A stretch of DNA of 64,000 bases. Source: CAIWHR01 sp963788185 (GTDB lineage Bacteria; Pseudomonadota; Gammaproteobacteria; Burkholderiales; Casimicrobiaceae). A model generated the notes under the pieces. That model did not search any database. It had not been told where the DNA came from and worked only from the letters and a program-made list of their open reading frames with translations. Shown one piece after another: positions 37,109 through 46,102 of this stretch. Every line of letters starts with the position of its first letter. The stretch's first letter is position 1. Made by a program: the position numbers and the translations under genes. The stretch spans positions 930,001-994,000 of the forward strand of contig CAWBGE010000017.1 in the NCBI GenBank assembly GCA_963788185.1, given 5' to 3'.

Positions 37109-37845
37109 CCGTGGCGCCGGACGTCGTGCCGGTGATTTCCGTCGACGGGCCGGCGGCGTCGGGCAAGGGCACGGTGGCCGCAGGTGTGGCGCGAGCGCTG
37201 GGTTTTCATCTGCTCGACAGCGGCGCGCTGTACCGGCTGGTGGCGCTGCAGGCGATCAGGACGGGCGTCGCGCACGATGATGCGGGCGCGCTGGCGGCGA
37301 TTGCCGCGGCGTTGGACGCAAGCTTCGACGGCGCGACAATCCGTCTCGAAGGCAGCGACGTCACCGAGGCGATTCGCGCCGAGGCCGTCAGTGCCGGCGC
37401 GTCCCGGGTTGCCGTCCACCCCGCCGTGCGCGCGGCGCTGCTCGCCCGCCAGCGTGCTTTCCGGCGGGCGCCGGGACTGGTCGCGGACGGTCGGGACATG
37501 GGAACCGTGGTGTTTCCCGACGCCACGCTCAAGGTATTCGTCACGGCCAGCGCCGGGGAACGCGCGCAGAGGCGTCATAAGCAGTTGATCGAAAAAGGAA
37601 TCTCCAGTAACATTGACAGTCTTTTGCGTGAACTCCAGGAACGCGACGCCCGCGACGCTGCACGGGCCGAGGCGCCGATGAAGGCGGCCGAGGATGCCGC
37701 GATTCTGGATACGACTGCACTTTCCATCGGCGAGGCCATCGGGTTCGTGGTGAACCGGTATCGGATGAGCATCGCCAAGGGGGACGAACGTCAGGCAAGT
37801 GGCGCTGCCGGGACCTGTCCAGAGGACAAGCCCGGCACGGCATGA
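37105..37845 (+). CDS. cmk: Cytidylate kinase
   Basis: Phosphorylates CMP and dCMP with ATP. The P-loop is DGPAASGKGT near residues 12-21, followed by LDSGALYRLVAL, the CMP-specific insert domain (about 60-130) and GRDMGTVVFPDA; LID-region arginines lie in ERAQRRHKQL and ELQERDARDAAR. GTG 37105 overlaps the aroA stop, fixing the start. At 246 residues it is longer than E. coli Cmk (227) because of a charged C-terminal tail ending EDKPGTA. A terminator-like hairpin follows before rpsA. Confidence 0.94.
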   Translation: MTVAPDVVPVISVDGPAASGKGTVAAGVARALGFHLLDSGALYRLVALQAIRTGVAHDDAGALAAIAAALDASFDGATIRLEGSDVTEAIRAEAVSAGASRVAVHPAVRAALLARQRAFRRAPGLVADGRDMGTVVFPDATLKVFVTASAGERAQRRHKQLIEKGISSNIDSLLRELQERDARDAARAEAPMKAAEDAAILDTTALSIGEAIGFVVNRYRMSIAKGDERQASGAAGTCPEDKPGTA

Positions 37846-37857
37846 ACAGGCAAGAGG

Positions 37858-37899
37858 CCGCCCGCATCGCGCTTTAGCCGGCGCCGCGGGCGGATTTTT
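37858..37899 (+). terminator. Terminator or attenuator between cmk and rpsA
   Basis: An 8-bp GC-only stem CCGCCCGC/GCGGGCGG (37858-37865 with 37886-37893) with a 20-base loop is followed by ATTTTT. It lies 13 bp after the cmk stop. It could end the gyrA-cmk transcript or reduce read-through into rpsA. Confidence 0.6.
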
Positions 37900-37916
37900 A
37901 CAACCAACCCGCCGCA

Positions 37917-37934
37917 CGAGAAAAAGGGTTCTCG
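37917..37934 (+). promoter_or_regulatory. Small hairpin in the rpsA leader
   Basis: CGAGAA and TTCTCG (37917-37922, 37929-37934) pair around the loop AAAGGG, about 38 bp before the rpsA start. Ribosomal protein S1 represses its own translation in E. coli through leader structure, so this hairpin is a candidate element, but a 6-bp stem alone is weak evidence. Confidence 0.3.
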
Positions 37935-37971
37935 TCACCGGCGGCATTGACCAGAGAAGGATCCAAACCCC

Positions 37972-39696
37972 ATGGCTACTGCCATCCCCATCACTGCAAT
38001 GCCCGACTCCATGGAAAGCTTTGCCGCGCTGTTCGAAGAGTCGCTGTCGCGCGGCGAGATGCGTCAGGGCGAACTCATCACCGCCGAAGTCGTGCGCGTC
38101 GATTTCAACATCGTCGTCGTCAACGCCGGACTGAAGTCGGAAAGCTTCATCCCGATCGAGGAATTCAAGAACGACAACGGCGAGATCGAGGTCAAGGCCG
38201 GCGATTTCGTCACCGTTGCCATCGAAGCGCTCGAAGACGGCTACGGCGAGACGCGGCTGTCGCGCGACAAGGCCAAACGCCTCAAGGCCTGGCACGATCT
38301 CGAAGCGGCGATGGAGCAGGGTACGATCGTCTCCGGCCTCGTCACCGGCAAGGTCAAGGGCGGCCTCACCGTCATGGTCAACGGCATCCGTGCGTTCCTG
38401 CCGGGTTCGCTGGTCGACATCCGTCCGGTCAAGGACACGTCCCCGTACGAGAACAAGGCGCTCGAGTTCAAGGTCATCAAGCTCGATCGCAAGCGCAACA
38501 ACGTGGTCGTCTCGCGCCGGGCCGTGCTCGAAGCGAGCCTGGGCGAGGAGCGCGAGAAGCTCCTTTCGACGCTGCAGGAAGGCGCGACCGTCAAGGGCAT
38601 CGTCAAGAACATCACCGACTACGGCGCGTTCGTCGATCTCGGTGGCATCGACGGCCTGCTGCACATCACCGATCTCGCGTGGCGTCGCGTCAAGCATCCG
38701 TCCGAAGTGCTGGCGGTCGGCGACGAAGTCACCGCCAAGATCCTCAAGTTCGACCAGGAAAAGAACCGCGTCTCGCTGGGCATGAAGCAGCTGGGCGAAG
38801 ATCCGTGGGTCGGCCTCGGTCGCCGCTATCCGCAGAGCACGCGCCTGTTCGGCAAGGTCACCAACATCACCGATTACGGCGCGTTCGTCGAGATCGAATC
38901 GGGCATCGAGGGCCTCGTCCACGTGTCCGAGATGGACTGGACCAACAAGAACATCCATCCGACCAAGGTGGTCCAGCTCGGCGACGAGGTCGAGGTGATG
39001 ATCCTCGAGATCGACGAAGAGCGGCGCCGGATATCGCTCGGCATGAAACAGTGCATGAGCAATCCCTGGGACGACTTCGCAATGAACCACAAGAAGGGCG
39101 ACAAGGTCTCCGGGCAGATAAAGTCGATCACCGACTTCGGCGTCTTCGTCGGGCTTCCCGGCGGCATCGACGGCCTTGTCCACCTTTCCGACCTGTCGTG
39201 GTCGGCGACCGGCGAAGCCGCCGTCCGCGATTTCAAGAAGGGGCAGGAAGTCGAGGCGGTGGTGCTGGCCATCGACGTCGAGCGCGAGCGGATCTCGCTC
39301 GGCATCAAGCAGCTCGACGGCGATCCGTTCACCAATTACGTCGCCATCCACGACAAGGGCAACGTCGTCAACGGCACGGTGAAATCGCTCGACGGCAAGG
39401 GTGCGGTCATCGCGCTCGACGGCGAGGTCGAGGGGTACCTGCGTGCATCCGAGGTCGCCCGCGATCGCGTCGAGGACATCCGCACGCACCTGAAGGAAGG
39501 CGACGCAGTGTCGGCGATGATCATCAACATCGACCGCAAGAATCGCTCGATCAACCTCTCGATCAAGGCCAAGGATCACGCCGACGAGAGCGAGGCGATC
39601 CAGCGGGTCTCGAACGAGAACCAGGGCGCGACCACCGGCACCACCAATCTCGGTGCGCTGTTGCGCGCAAAGATGGACAACAAGACCAACGAGTAA
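37972..39696 (+). CDS. rpsA: 30S ribosomal protein S1
   Basis: The RNA-binding protein that brings mRNA to the 30S subunit. The 574 residues contain six S1 (OB-fold) domains; the best repeats show the ITDYGAFVDLGGIDGLLHITDL pattern, seen in variants near residues 208, 295, 382 and 468. The N-terminal domain starts MESFAALFEESL. AGAAGGA stands nine bases upstream of ATG 37972, a strong ribosome site although S1 mRNAs elsewhere often lack one. The linkage cmk-rpsA-ihfB is widely conserved. It probably has its own promoter after the hairpin at 37858-37899. Confidence 0.97.
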   Translation: MATAIPITAMPDSMESFAALFEESLSRGEMRQGELITAEVVRVDFNIVVVNAGLKSESFIPIEEFKNDNGEIEVKAGDFVTVAIEALEDGYGETRLSRDKAKRLKAWHDLEAAMEQGTIVSGLVTGKVKGGLTVMVNGIRAFLPGSLVDIRPVKDTSPYENKALEFKVIKLDRKRNNVVVSRRAVLEASLGEEREKLLSTLQEGATVKGIVKNITDYGAFVDLGGIDGLLHITDLAWRRVKHPSEVLAVGDEVTAKILKFDQEKNRVSLGMKQLGEDPWVGLGRRYPQSTRLFGKVTNITDYGAFVEIESGIEGLVHVSEMDWTNKNIHPTKVVQLGDEVEVMILEIDEERRRISLGMKQCMSNPWDDFAMNHKKGDKVSGQIKSITDFGVFVGLPGGIDGLVHLSDLSWSATGEAAVRDFKKGQEVEAVVLAIDVERERISLGIKQLDGDPFTNYVAIHDKGNVVNGTVKSLDGKGAVIALDGEVEGYLRASEVARDRVEDIRTHLKEGDAVSAMIINIDRKNRSINLSIKAKDHADESEAIQRVSNENQGATTGTTNLGALLRAKMDNKTNE

Positions 39697-39708
39697 GCAG
39701 GCGGCGTG

Positions 39709-40020
39709 ATGACCAAATCGGAGCTGATCGACCGCCTGGCGGCGCAGTTCCCGCAACTGGTTGCGAAGGATGCCGAACTCGCGGTCAAGATGATCCTCGA
39801 CGCCATGGCGGAAAGCCTGGCCAAGGGGGAGCGCATCGAGATCCGGGGGTTCGGCAGCTTCGGCCTGAATTATCGGCCGCCCCGTACCGGGCGCAATCCG
39901 AAGTCGGGGGAGAAGGTGCAGGTGCCGGAGAAGAGCGTGCCGCACTTCAAGGCGGGCAAGGAGTTGCGCGAACGGGTCGATTTTCCGGGCGCGAACGTCG
40001 GCACCGATCACGAGGCATGA
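39709..40020 (+). CDS. ihfB: Integration host factor, beta subunit
   Basis: DNA-bending protein that forms a heterodimer with IhfA. The 103 residues have the HU/IHF fold: MTKSELIDRLAAQFP, the beta-arm RGFGSFGLNYRPPRTGRNPK with the intercalating proline, and the IHF-beta-specific KVQVPEKSVPHFKAGKELRE. A GTG three bases upstream of ATG 39709 is an alternative; AGGCGG is suitably placed for the ATG. A short acidic tail (ANVGTDHEA) is added to the core. It lies 12 bp after rpsA and is followed by a strong terminator. Confidence 0.96.
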   Translation: MTKSELIDRLAAQFPQLVAKDAELAVKMILDAMAESLAKGERIEIRGFGSFGLNYRPPRTGRNPKSGEKVQVPEKSVPHFKAGKELRERVDFPGANVGTDHEA

Positions 40021-40029
40021 CCACGACAG

Positions 40030-40086
40030 TGGGCAGCGTCTGCAGCGGCGGAAGACTTCCCGGCCGTGGTTGACGCTGCCCATTTT
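40030..40086 (+). terminator. Intrinsic terminator after ihfB
   Basis: TGGGCAGCGTC (40030-40040) and its exact complement GACGCTGCCCA (40072-40082) form an 11-bp stem, with further pairing inside (GGAAG/CTTCC), followed by TTTT. It begins 10 bp after the ihfB stop and separates rpsA-ihfB from lapA-lapB. Confidence 0.85.
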
Positions 40087-40100
40087 CCTTCCAGGAGCGA

Positions 40101-40442
40101 ATGATGTCCGTCGTGCGCTGGATCGTCGGGGCGATTCTCTTCATCGCGCTGCTGTTCCTGTCGTTGCAGAACTCCGAGCCAGTCACGCTCAAGTTCTACC
40201 AGTGGTGGAGCTGGCAGGCGCCGCTCATTTTTGTGGTGCTGGTGGCGTTCGCCGTCGGCGTTGCGGCGGGGCTGCTCGCCGGGGTCGTGCGCTCCGCGCG
40301 CCTCAAGCGGCAGTTGAACCGCTTGCGCCGGGAGCAGCGGCGCCCGGAGCCCGCCCCGGCCCCTCACGGCGCGGCGCCAGGCATGACGCCGGCCTCGGGT
40401 CCGGGCTTCGAGCGCATCGGCCCACCGCCCGATGGCGTCTGA
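40101..40442 (+). CDS. lapA: Lipopolysaccharide assembly protein A (LapA, DUF1049)
   Basis: A 113-residue inner-membrane protein with two membrane helices (about 5-22 and 42-64) and a cytoplasmic basic coiled tail, the LapA/YciS layout. The segment LQNSEPVTLKFY after helix 1 is the DUF1049 hallmark. It works with LapB in setting lipopolysaccharide synthesis through LpxC turnover. AGGAG lies seven bases before the ATG at 40101; a second ATG follows directly at 40104. It is followed 49 bp later by lapB, as in most proteobacteria. Confidence 0.9.
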   Translation: MMSVVRWIVGAILFIALLFLSLQNSEPVTLKFYQWWSWQAPLIFVVLVAFAVGVAAGLLAGVVRSARLKRQLNRLRREQRRPEPAPAPHGAAPGMTPASGPGFERIGPPPDGV

Positions 40443-40491
40443 TTCCCGCAACCGAAAGCGCGCTGCGCTGCCGCGACGCGACTGAACGCTG

Positions 40492-41670
40492 ATGGACTTC
40501 GACCTCTGGTGGCTGCTGCCGATTCCGGCGATCTTTTTCGGGCTGGGCTGGGTCGCCGCGCGGATCGACATCAAGCACTTGTTGCGCGAATCGCGCGCGC
40601 TGCCGATGTCGTATTTCCGCGGCCTCAACTTTCTCCTGAACGAGCAGCCCGACAAGGCCATCGAATCGTTCATCGAAGTCGTCAAGGTCGATCCGCAGAC
40701 GATCGACCTCCACTTCGCGCTGGGCAGCCTCTTCCGCCGGCAGGGTGAAATCGACCGCGCCATCCGGATGCACCAGAACCTGCTCGACCGCCCCGACCTG
40801 CCGGCGGACAAGCGGCAGGCTGCCGTGTTCGAACTGGCGCAGGACTTTCATCGCGCGGGCCTGCTCGACCGCGCCGAGGAACTCTTCGCGCGCCTCGAAG
40901 GCTCATCGTTCGAGCACGCGTCGCAGTCGTTCCTGCTGTCGATCTACGAGCAGGAGAAGGACTGGCCGAAGGCGATCGCCGTCACCCGGCGAATGGAGGC
41001 GCTGGCGAAGCAGCCCTATCACAAGGAGATTGCCCACTACCATTGCGAGCTCGCGCAGTCGGCGCTGCTCAAGTCCGATTTCGCGACTGCCCGGAGCCAT
41101 CTCGACCTGGCGCTGGCCGAGTACAAGGCGTCGCCGCGGGCGACGATGCTGGCCGGCGACATGGCCGCGCAGCAGGGCGATTTCGCGCAGGCGATCGAAC
41201 TCTGGCAGCGAATAGAGACTCAGAATCCCGCGTTCCTGTCGCTGGTCGCCGAGCGCCTGGCCAATGCCTGGCGCCAGGTGGGCGATGCCAGGCAAGGCCT
41301 GCGCGTGCTGCGTGCCTATCAGCAGCAGTACCCGTCGCTGGACATCCTGAACACGCTGTTTGCCCTCATGCTGGCCGAGGAGGGCGCGGCGCCGGCCGCC
41401 GATCTCATCAAGGAGGAGCTGGCGAAGAACCCGACGCTGCTGGGACTGGACAGGCTGCTCGAGGCACAGCTCCTCGCAGCACCCGCCGAACGCCGCCACG
41501 ATCTCGAGTTGGTCAAGCAGCTGGTCGGCCAGCACATCAAGCGGCTGGGAATGTACAAGTGCGAGCAGTGCGGATTTCGTGCCCGGCAGTACTACTGGCG
41601 CTGCCCCGGCTGCGGCAAGTGGGAAACCTACTCGCCGCATCGGACCGAGGCGCCGGACGGCTACGCCTGA
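40492..41670 (+). CDS. lapB: Lipopolysaccharide assembly protein B (LapB/YciM)
   Basis: A 392-residue inner-membrane-anchored TPR protein that presents LpxC to the FtsH protease and so balances lipopolysaccharide with phospholipid. One N-terminal membrane segment (about 5-22), the invariant YFRGLNFLLNEQPDKAIE, about eight to nine TPR repeats, and a C-terminal rubredoxin-like zinc domain with CEQCG and CPGCGKW (residues about 353-380) are all present. The family length is about 390. It forms a pair with lapA and is followed by pyrF. Confidence 0.94.
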   Translation: MDFDLWWLLPIPAIFFGLGWVAARIDIKHLLRESRALPMSYFRGLNFLLNEQPDKAIESFIEVVKVDPQTIDLHFALGSLFRRQGEIDRAIRMHQNLLDRPDLPADKRQAAVFELAQDFHRAGLLDRAEELFARLEGSSFEHASQSFLLSIYEQEKDWPKAIAVTRRMEALAKQPYHKEIAHYHCELAQSALLKSDFATARSHLDLALAEYKASPRATMLAGDMAAQQGDFAQAIELWQRIETQNPAFLSLVAERLANAWRQVGDARQGLRVLRAYQQQYPSLDILNTLFALMLAEEGAAPAADLIKEELAKNPTLLGLDRLLEAQLLAAPAERRHDLELVKQLVGQHIKRLGMYKCEQCGFRARQYYWRCPGCGKWETYSPHRTEAPDGYA

Positions 41671-41716
41671 TCGCCTGCCGCTGCAGCACGCCACCAAAAA
41701 CCGGGAATCTTCCATC

Positions 41717-42451
41717 GTGACTCCATTCGACCCGCGCGTCATCGTCGCGCTCGACTTTGCCCACCCCTCCGGGGCACTCGCACTGATGGACCGGCTCGAC
41801 CCGGCGGAGTGCGCACTCAAGGTCGGCAAGGAGATGTTCGTTGTCGCCGGCCCCGAGCCGGTGCGCTGGATGATCGACCGCGGCTTCCGCGTCTTCCTCG
41901 ACCTCAAGTTCCACGACATCCCGAACACCGTCGCGCAGGCCTGCGCCGCCGCGACGCGGCTTGGCGTGTGGATGCTCAACGTCCACGCGTCGGGGGGGGG
42001 CGCGATGATGGAAGCCGCGCGCGAAGCCGTCGCCGCCACGGCGGCGAAGGCCGGCAAGCCGAGGCCGCTGCTGATCGCGGTCACCGTGCTCACGAGCCTG
42101 GCCGATGCCGACGTCGCGGCGATCGGAATGACCGGCACCACGACCGAGGCGGCGCGGCGGTTGGCACTGCTTGCGCAGGCCGCGGGGCTCGACGGCGTCG
42201 TCTGTTCGGCGCAGGAGGCCGCCGCGCTGCGGCAGTCCTGCGGACGGGATTTCAAGCTGGTCACGCCCGGCATCCGCCCGGCGGGATCCGCGCGCGACGA
42301 CCAGGCACGCATCATCACGCCCGAGCAGGCGATCGCGAACGGCGCCGACTACCTCGTCATCGGCCGTCCGATCACGCAGGCGGCGGACCCGCTGGCCACG
42401 CTGGCATCGATCAACGCGTCAATCCGCAACGTCGCTGGAGTCAGCCAATGA
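41717..42451 (+). CDS. pyrF: Orotidine-5'-phosphate decarboxylase
   Basis: The last step of UMP synthesis. The 244-residue TIM-barrel has the catalytic KFHDIP element (FLDLKFHDIPNT, with the Asp-Lys-Asp array), LDFAHPSG at the start and TPGIRPAGS plus VIGRPITQA for phosphate binding. GTG 41717 begins VTPFDPRVIVALDFA, in line with group I PyrF sequences. The coding sequence contains a run of nine G at 41992-42000 (HASGGGAMM), a possible slippage site. The stop overlaps the ugd start in ATGA. No Shine-Dalgarno is obvious. Confidence 0.95.
   Translation: MTPFDPRVIVALDFAHPSGALALMDRLDPAECALKVGKEMFVVAGPEPVRWMIDRGFRVFLDLKFHDIPNTVAQACAAATRLGVWMLNVHASGGGAMMEAAREAVAATAAKAGKPRPLLIAVTVLTSLADADVAAIGMTGTTTEAARRLALLAQAAGLDGVVCSAQEAAALRQSCGRDFKLVTPGIRPAGSARDDQARIITPEQAIANGADYLVIGRPITQAADPLATLASINASIRNVAGVSQ
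41992..42000 (+). repeat. G9 homopolymer tract inside pyrF
   Basis: Nine consecutive G bases encode part of HASGGGAMM in pyrF. Gain or loss of one base would shift the frame about 90 codons into the protein and disrupt it. It is intact as read here. Confidence 0.9.
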
Positions 42452-43770
42452 AGATAACGATGATCGGGACGGGCTACGTCGGCCTCGTCACGGGGACCTG
42501 CCTCGCCGAGGTCGGCAACGACGTGCTGTGCCTCGACGTCGACCCGCGCAAGATCGACATCCTCAATGCCGGCGGCGTGCCGATCCACGAGCCGGGTCTG
42601 GAGGCGGTGATCCGGCGCAACGTCGCCGCGGGTCGGCTGTCGTTCACCACCGACGTCGACGCCGCCGTCGCGTTCGGTCACGTGCAGTTCATCGCCGTGG
42701 GCACGCCGCCGGACGAGGATGGCTCCGCCGACATGCAGTACGTGATTGCCGCCGCGCGCAACATCGGCCGCCGGATGCAGGGCTACACCGTCGTCGTCGA
42801 CAAGTCGACCGTTCCCGTCGGCACTGCCGACCGCGTGCGCGCGGCGATCGCCGACGAGCTCGCGCAGCGCGGCGCCGACATTCCCTTCGCCGTCGTGTCG
42901 AATCCGGAATTCCTGAAGGAAGGCGCGGCGGTCGACGACTTCATGAAGCCCGACCGCATCGTCATCGGCGCCGACGACGAGCGGGCGATCGCCACGATGC
43001 GCAGCATCTATGCGCCGTTCATGCGCAATCACGAGCGCCTGCTGGTGATGGACGTGCGCTCGGCGGAGCTCACCAAGTACGCCGCCAACGCGATGCTCGC
43101 CACGCGGATCTCGTTCATGAACGAGCTCGCGAACCTCGCCGACGAGCTGGGCGCCGACATCGAGCACGTGCGGCAGGGGATCGGGTCGGATCCGCGCATC
43201 GGCTACCACTTTCTATACCCCGGCGCGGGCTATGGCGGCTCCTGCTTCCCCAAGGACGTGAAAGCCCTGCAGCACACCGCGACGCAACTCGGACGCCGGC
43301 TGCGGATTCTCGATGCGGTCGAAACGGCCAACGACGCGCAAAAGCTGCGGCTGGTCGAGAAGATCGTTGCCCGCCTGGGCAAGGATCTCGCGGGATGCAA
43401 ATTCGCGCTCTGGGGCCTCGCGTTCAAGCCCAACACCGACGACATGCGCGACGCGCCGTCGCGCGAGATCATCGCCGCGCTGGTCGCGCGCGGCGCGACG
43501 ATTGTCGCCTACGATCCGGTGGCGATGACCGAGTCGAAACGCATCTTCGGCGACGTGCCGTGGCTGTCGTACGCGAGCTCGCCGATGGCGGCGGTGCAGG
43601 GCGCCGACGCGCTGGTCATCGTCACCGAGTGGAAGGAGTTCCGCAGCCCCGACTTCGACGCGCTGGTGAAGACGCTGCGCGCGCCGCTGGTCTTCGACGG
43701 CCGCAACCTGTTCGAGCCGCGCGACGTTCGCGCGGCGGGCCTCGAGTATTTCGCCATCGGCCGGCGCTGA
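42448..43770 (+). CDS. ugd: UDP-glucose 6-dehydrogenase
   Basis: Oxidises UDP-glucose to UDP-glucuronate with two NAD+, for exopolysaccharide or lipid A/core modification. The 440 residues show the NAD motif GTGYVG (7-12), VVDKSTVPVGT, NPEFLKEGAA and the catalytic cysteine Cys266 in GAGYGGSCFPKD, with the third domain containing WGLAFKPNTDDMRDAPS. The ATG overlaps the pyrF stop by four bases and the heptose-kinase gene follows 2 bp later, so it is set in a lipopolysaccharide-related context with lapAB and hldE1. Confidence 0.96.
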   Translation: MKITMIGTGYVGLVTGTCLAEVGNDVLCLDVDPRKIDILNAGGVPIHEPGLEAVIRRNVAAGRLSFTTDVDAAVAFGHVQFIAVGTPPDEDGSADMQYVIAAARNIGRRMQGYTVVVDKSTVPVGTADRVRAAIADELAQRGADIPFAVVSNPEFLKEGAAVDDFMKPDRIVIGADDERAIATMRSIYAPFMRNHERLLVMDVRSAELTKYAANAMLATRISFMNELANLADELGADIEHVRQGIGSDPRIGYHFLYPGAGYGGSCFPKDVKALQHTATQLGRRLRILDAVETANDAQKLRLVEKIVARLGKDLAGCKFALWGLAFKPNTDDMRDAPSREIIAALVARGATIVAYDPVAMTESKRIFGDVPWLSYASSPMAAVQGADALVIVTEWKEFRSPDFDALVKTLRAPLVFDGRNLFEPRDVRAAGLEYFAIGRR

Positions 43771-43772
43771 AC

Positions 43773-44717
43773 ATGGCATCGCCGCTCGCGTTCTCGTCGT
43801 GGCGCGATCGTGTCGCCACCACCCGCGTATTGGTGGTCGGCGACGTGATGCTCGACCGCTACTGGTTCGGCGACGCCGAGCGCATCTCGCCGGAAGCGCC
43901 GGTCCCCGTGGTTCGGGTCGTCCGTACCGAGGAACGTCCCGGCGGCGCCGCCAACGTCGCCCGCAACGTGGCGGCGCTGGGCGCCCAGGCGACGCTGCTG
44001 TCGGTGACCGGCGCCGACGAGGCGGGTGCCGCGCTGGAGCGGCTGCTCGCTGGCGAGGCCGTGCGGGCGCTGTTCCACCGCGACGCGGGCCTGTCGACGA
44101 CCGTCAAGCTGCGCGTCATCGGCCGCCAGCAGCAGCTGTTGCGGATCGACTTCGAAACCCTGCCATCGCACGAGGTTCTGTCCGACAAGCTCGCCGATTT
44201 CGAGCGCCTGCTGCCCGACGCCGACGTCGTCATCCTGTCGGACTATGGCAAGGGCGGACTCACCCACATCGGCACGATGATCGATCGCGCGCGCGCCGCG
44301 GGCAAGCCCGTGCTCGTCGATCCCAAGGGCGACGAGTGGGGCAAGTACCGCGGCGCCACGCTGATCACGCCCAATCGCGGCGAGTTCCGGCAGGTCGCCG
44401 GTCGCTGGCGCGACGAGGCCGATCTCAACGCCAAGGCGCAGGCCCTGCGCACCGGGCTCGAGCTGTCGGCGCTGCTCGTCACCCGGTCCGAGGAAGGCAT
44501 GAGCCTCTTCACCGACGCCGGCGCCGATCACATCCCGGCGCTCGCGCGCGAGGTCTTCGACGTCTCGGGTGCCGGAGACACGGTGATCGCGACGCTCGGT
44601 ACGCTGCTGGGCGCAGGCGCACCGCTGGGCACCGCGATGCGGATCGCCAACGAAGCCGCCGGCGTCGTCGTCGGCAAGCTCGGGACGGCAACGGTCACGC
44701 CCGACGAACTGATCTGA
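43773..44717 (+). CDS. rfaE1: D-glycero-beta-D-manno-heptose-7-phosphate kinase
   Basis: PfkB/ribokinase-family kinase of 314 residues making heptose-1,7-bisphosphate for the lipopolysaccharide core. Family features are VVGDVMLDRYWFGDAERISP at the start, RPGGAANVARNVAALG, and the anion-hole/catalytic signature DVSGAGDTV. It consists of the kinase domain only; in many betaproteobacteria the adenylyltransferase half is a separate gene, not found in this window, unlike fused HldE of enterobacteria. It starts 2 bp after ugd and is followed by radA. Confidence 0.92.
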   Translation: MASPLAFSSWRDRVATTRVLVVGDVMLDRYWFGDAERISPEAPVPVVRVVRTEERPGGAANVARNVAALGAQATLLSVTGADEAGAALERLLAGEAVRALFHRDAGLSTTVKLRVIGRQQQLLRIDFETLPSHEVLSDKLADFERLLPDADVVILSDYGKGGLTHIGTMIDRARAAGKPVLVDPKGDEWGKYRGATLITPNRGEFRQVAGRWRDEADLNAKAQALRTGLELSALLVTRSEEGMSLFTDAGADHIPALAREVFDVSGAGDTVIATLGTLLGAGAPLGTAMRIANEAAGVVVGKLGTATVTPDELI

Positions 44718-44727
44718 TTCTGCCCCA

Positions 44728-46083
<1,356 letters not shown>

Positions 46084-46102
46084 TCCATTCTTCCCGACCG
46101 CC

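Noticed and set aside
37060..40083. About 1000-codon open frame antisense to cmk-rpsA-ihfB
   Set aside because: It spans three certain genes and the terminator region between them; the open frame follows from the codon bias of rpsA on the other strand.
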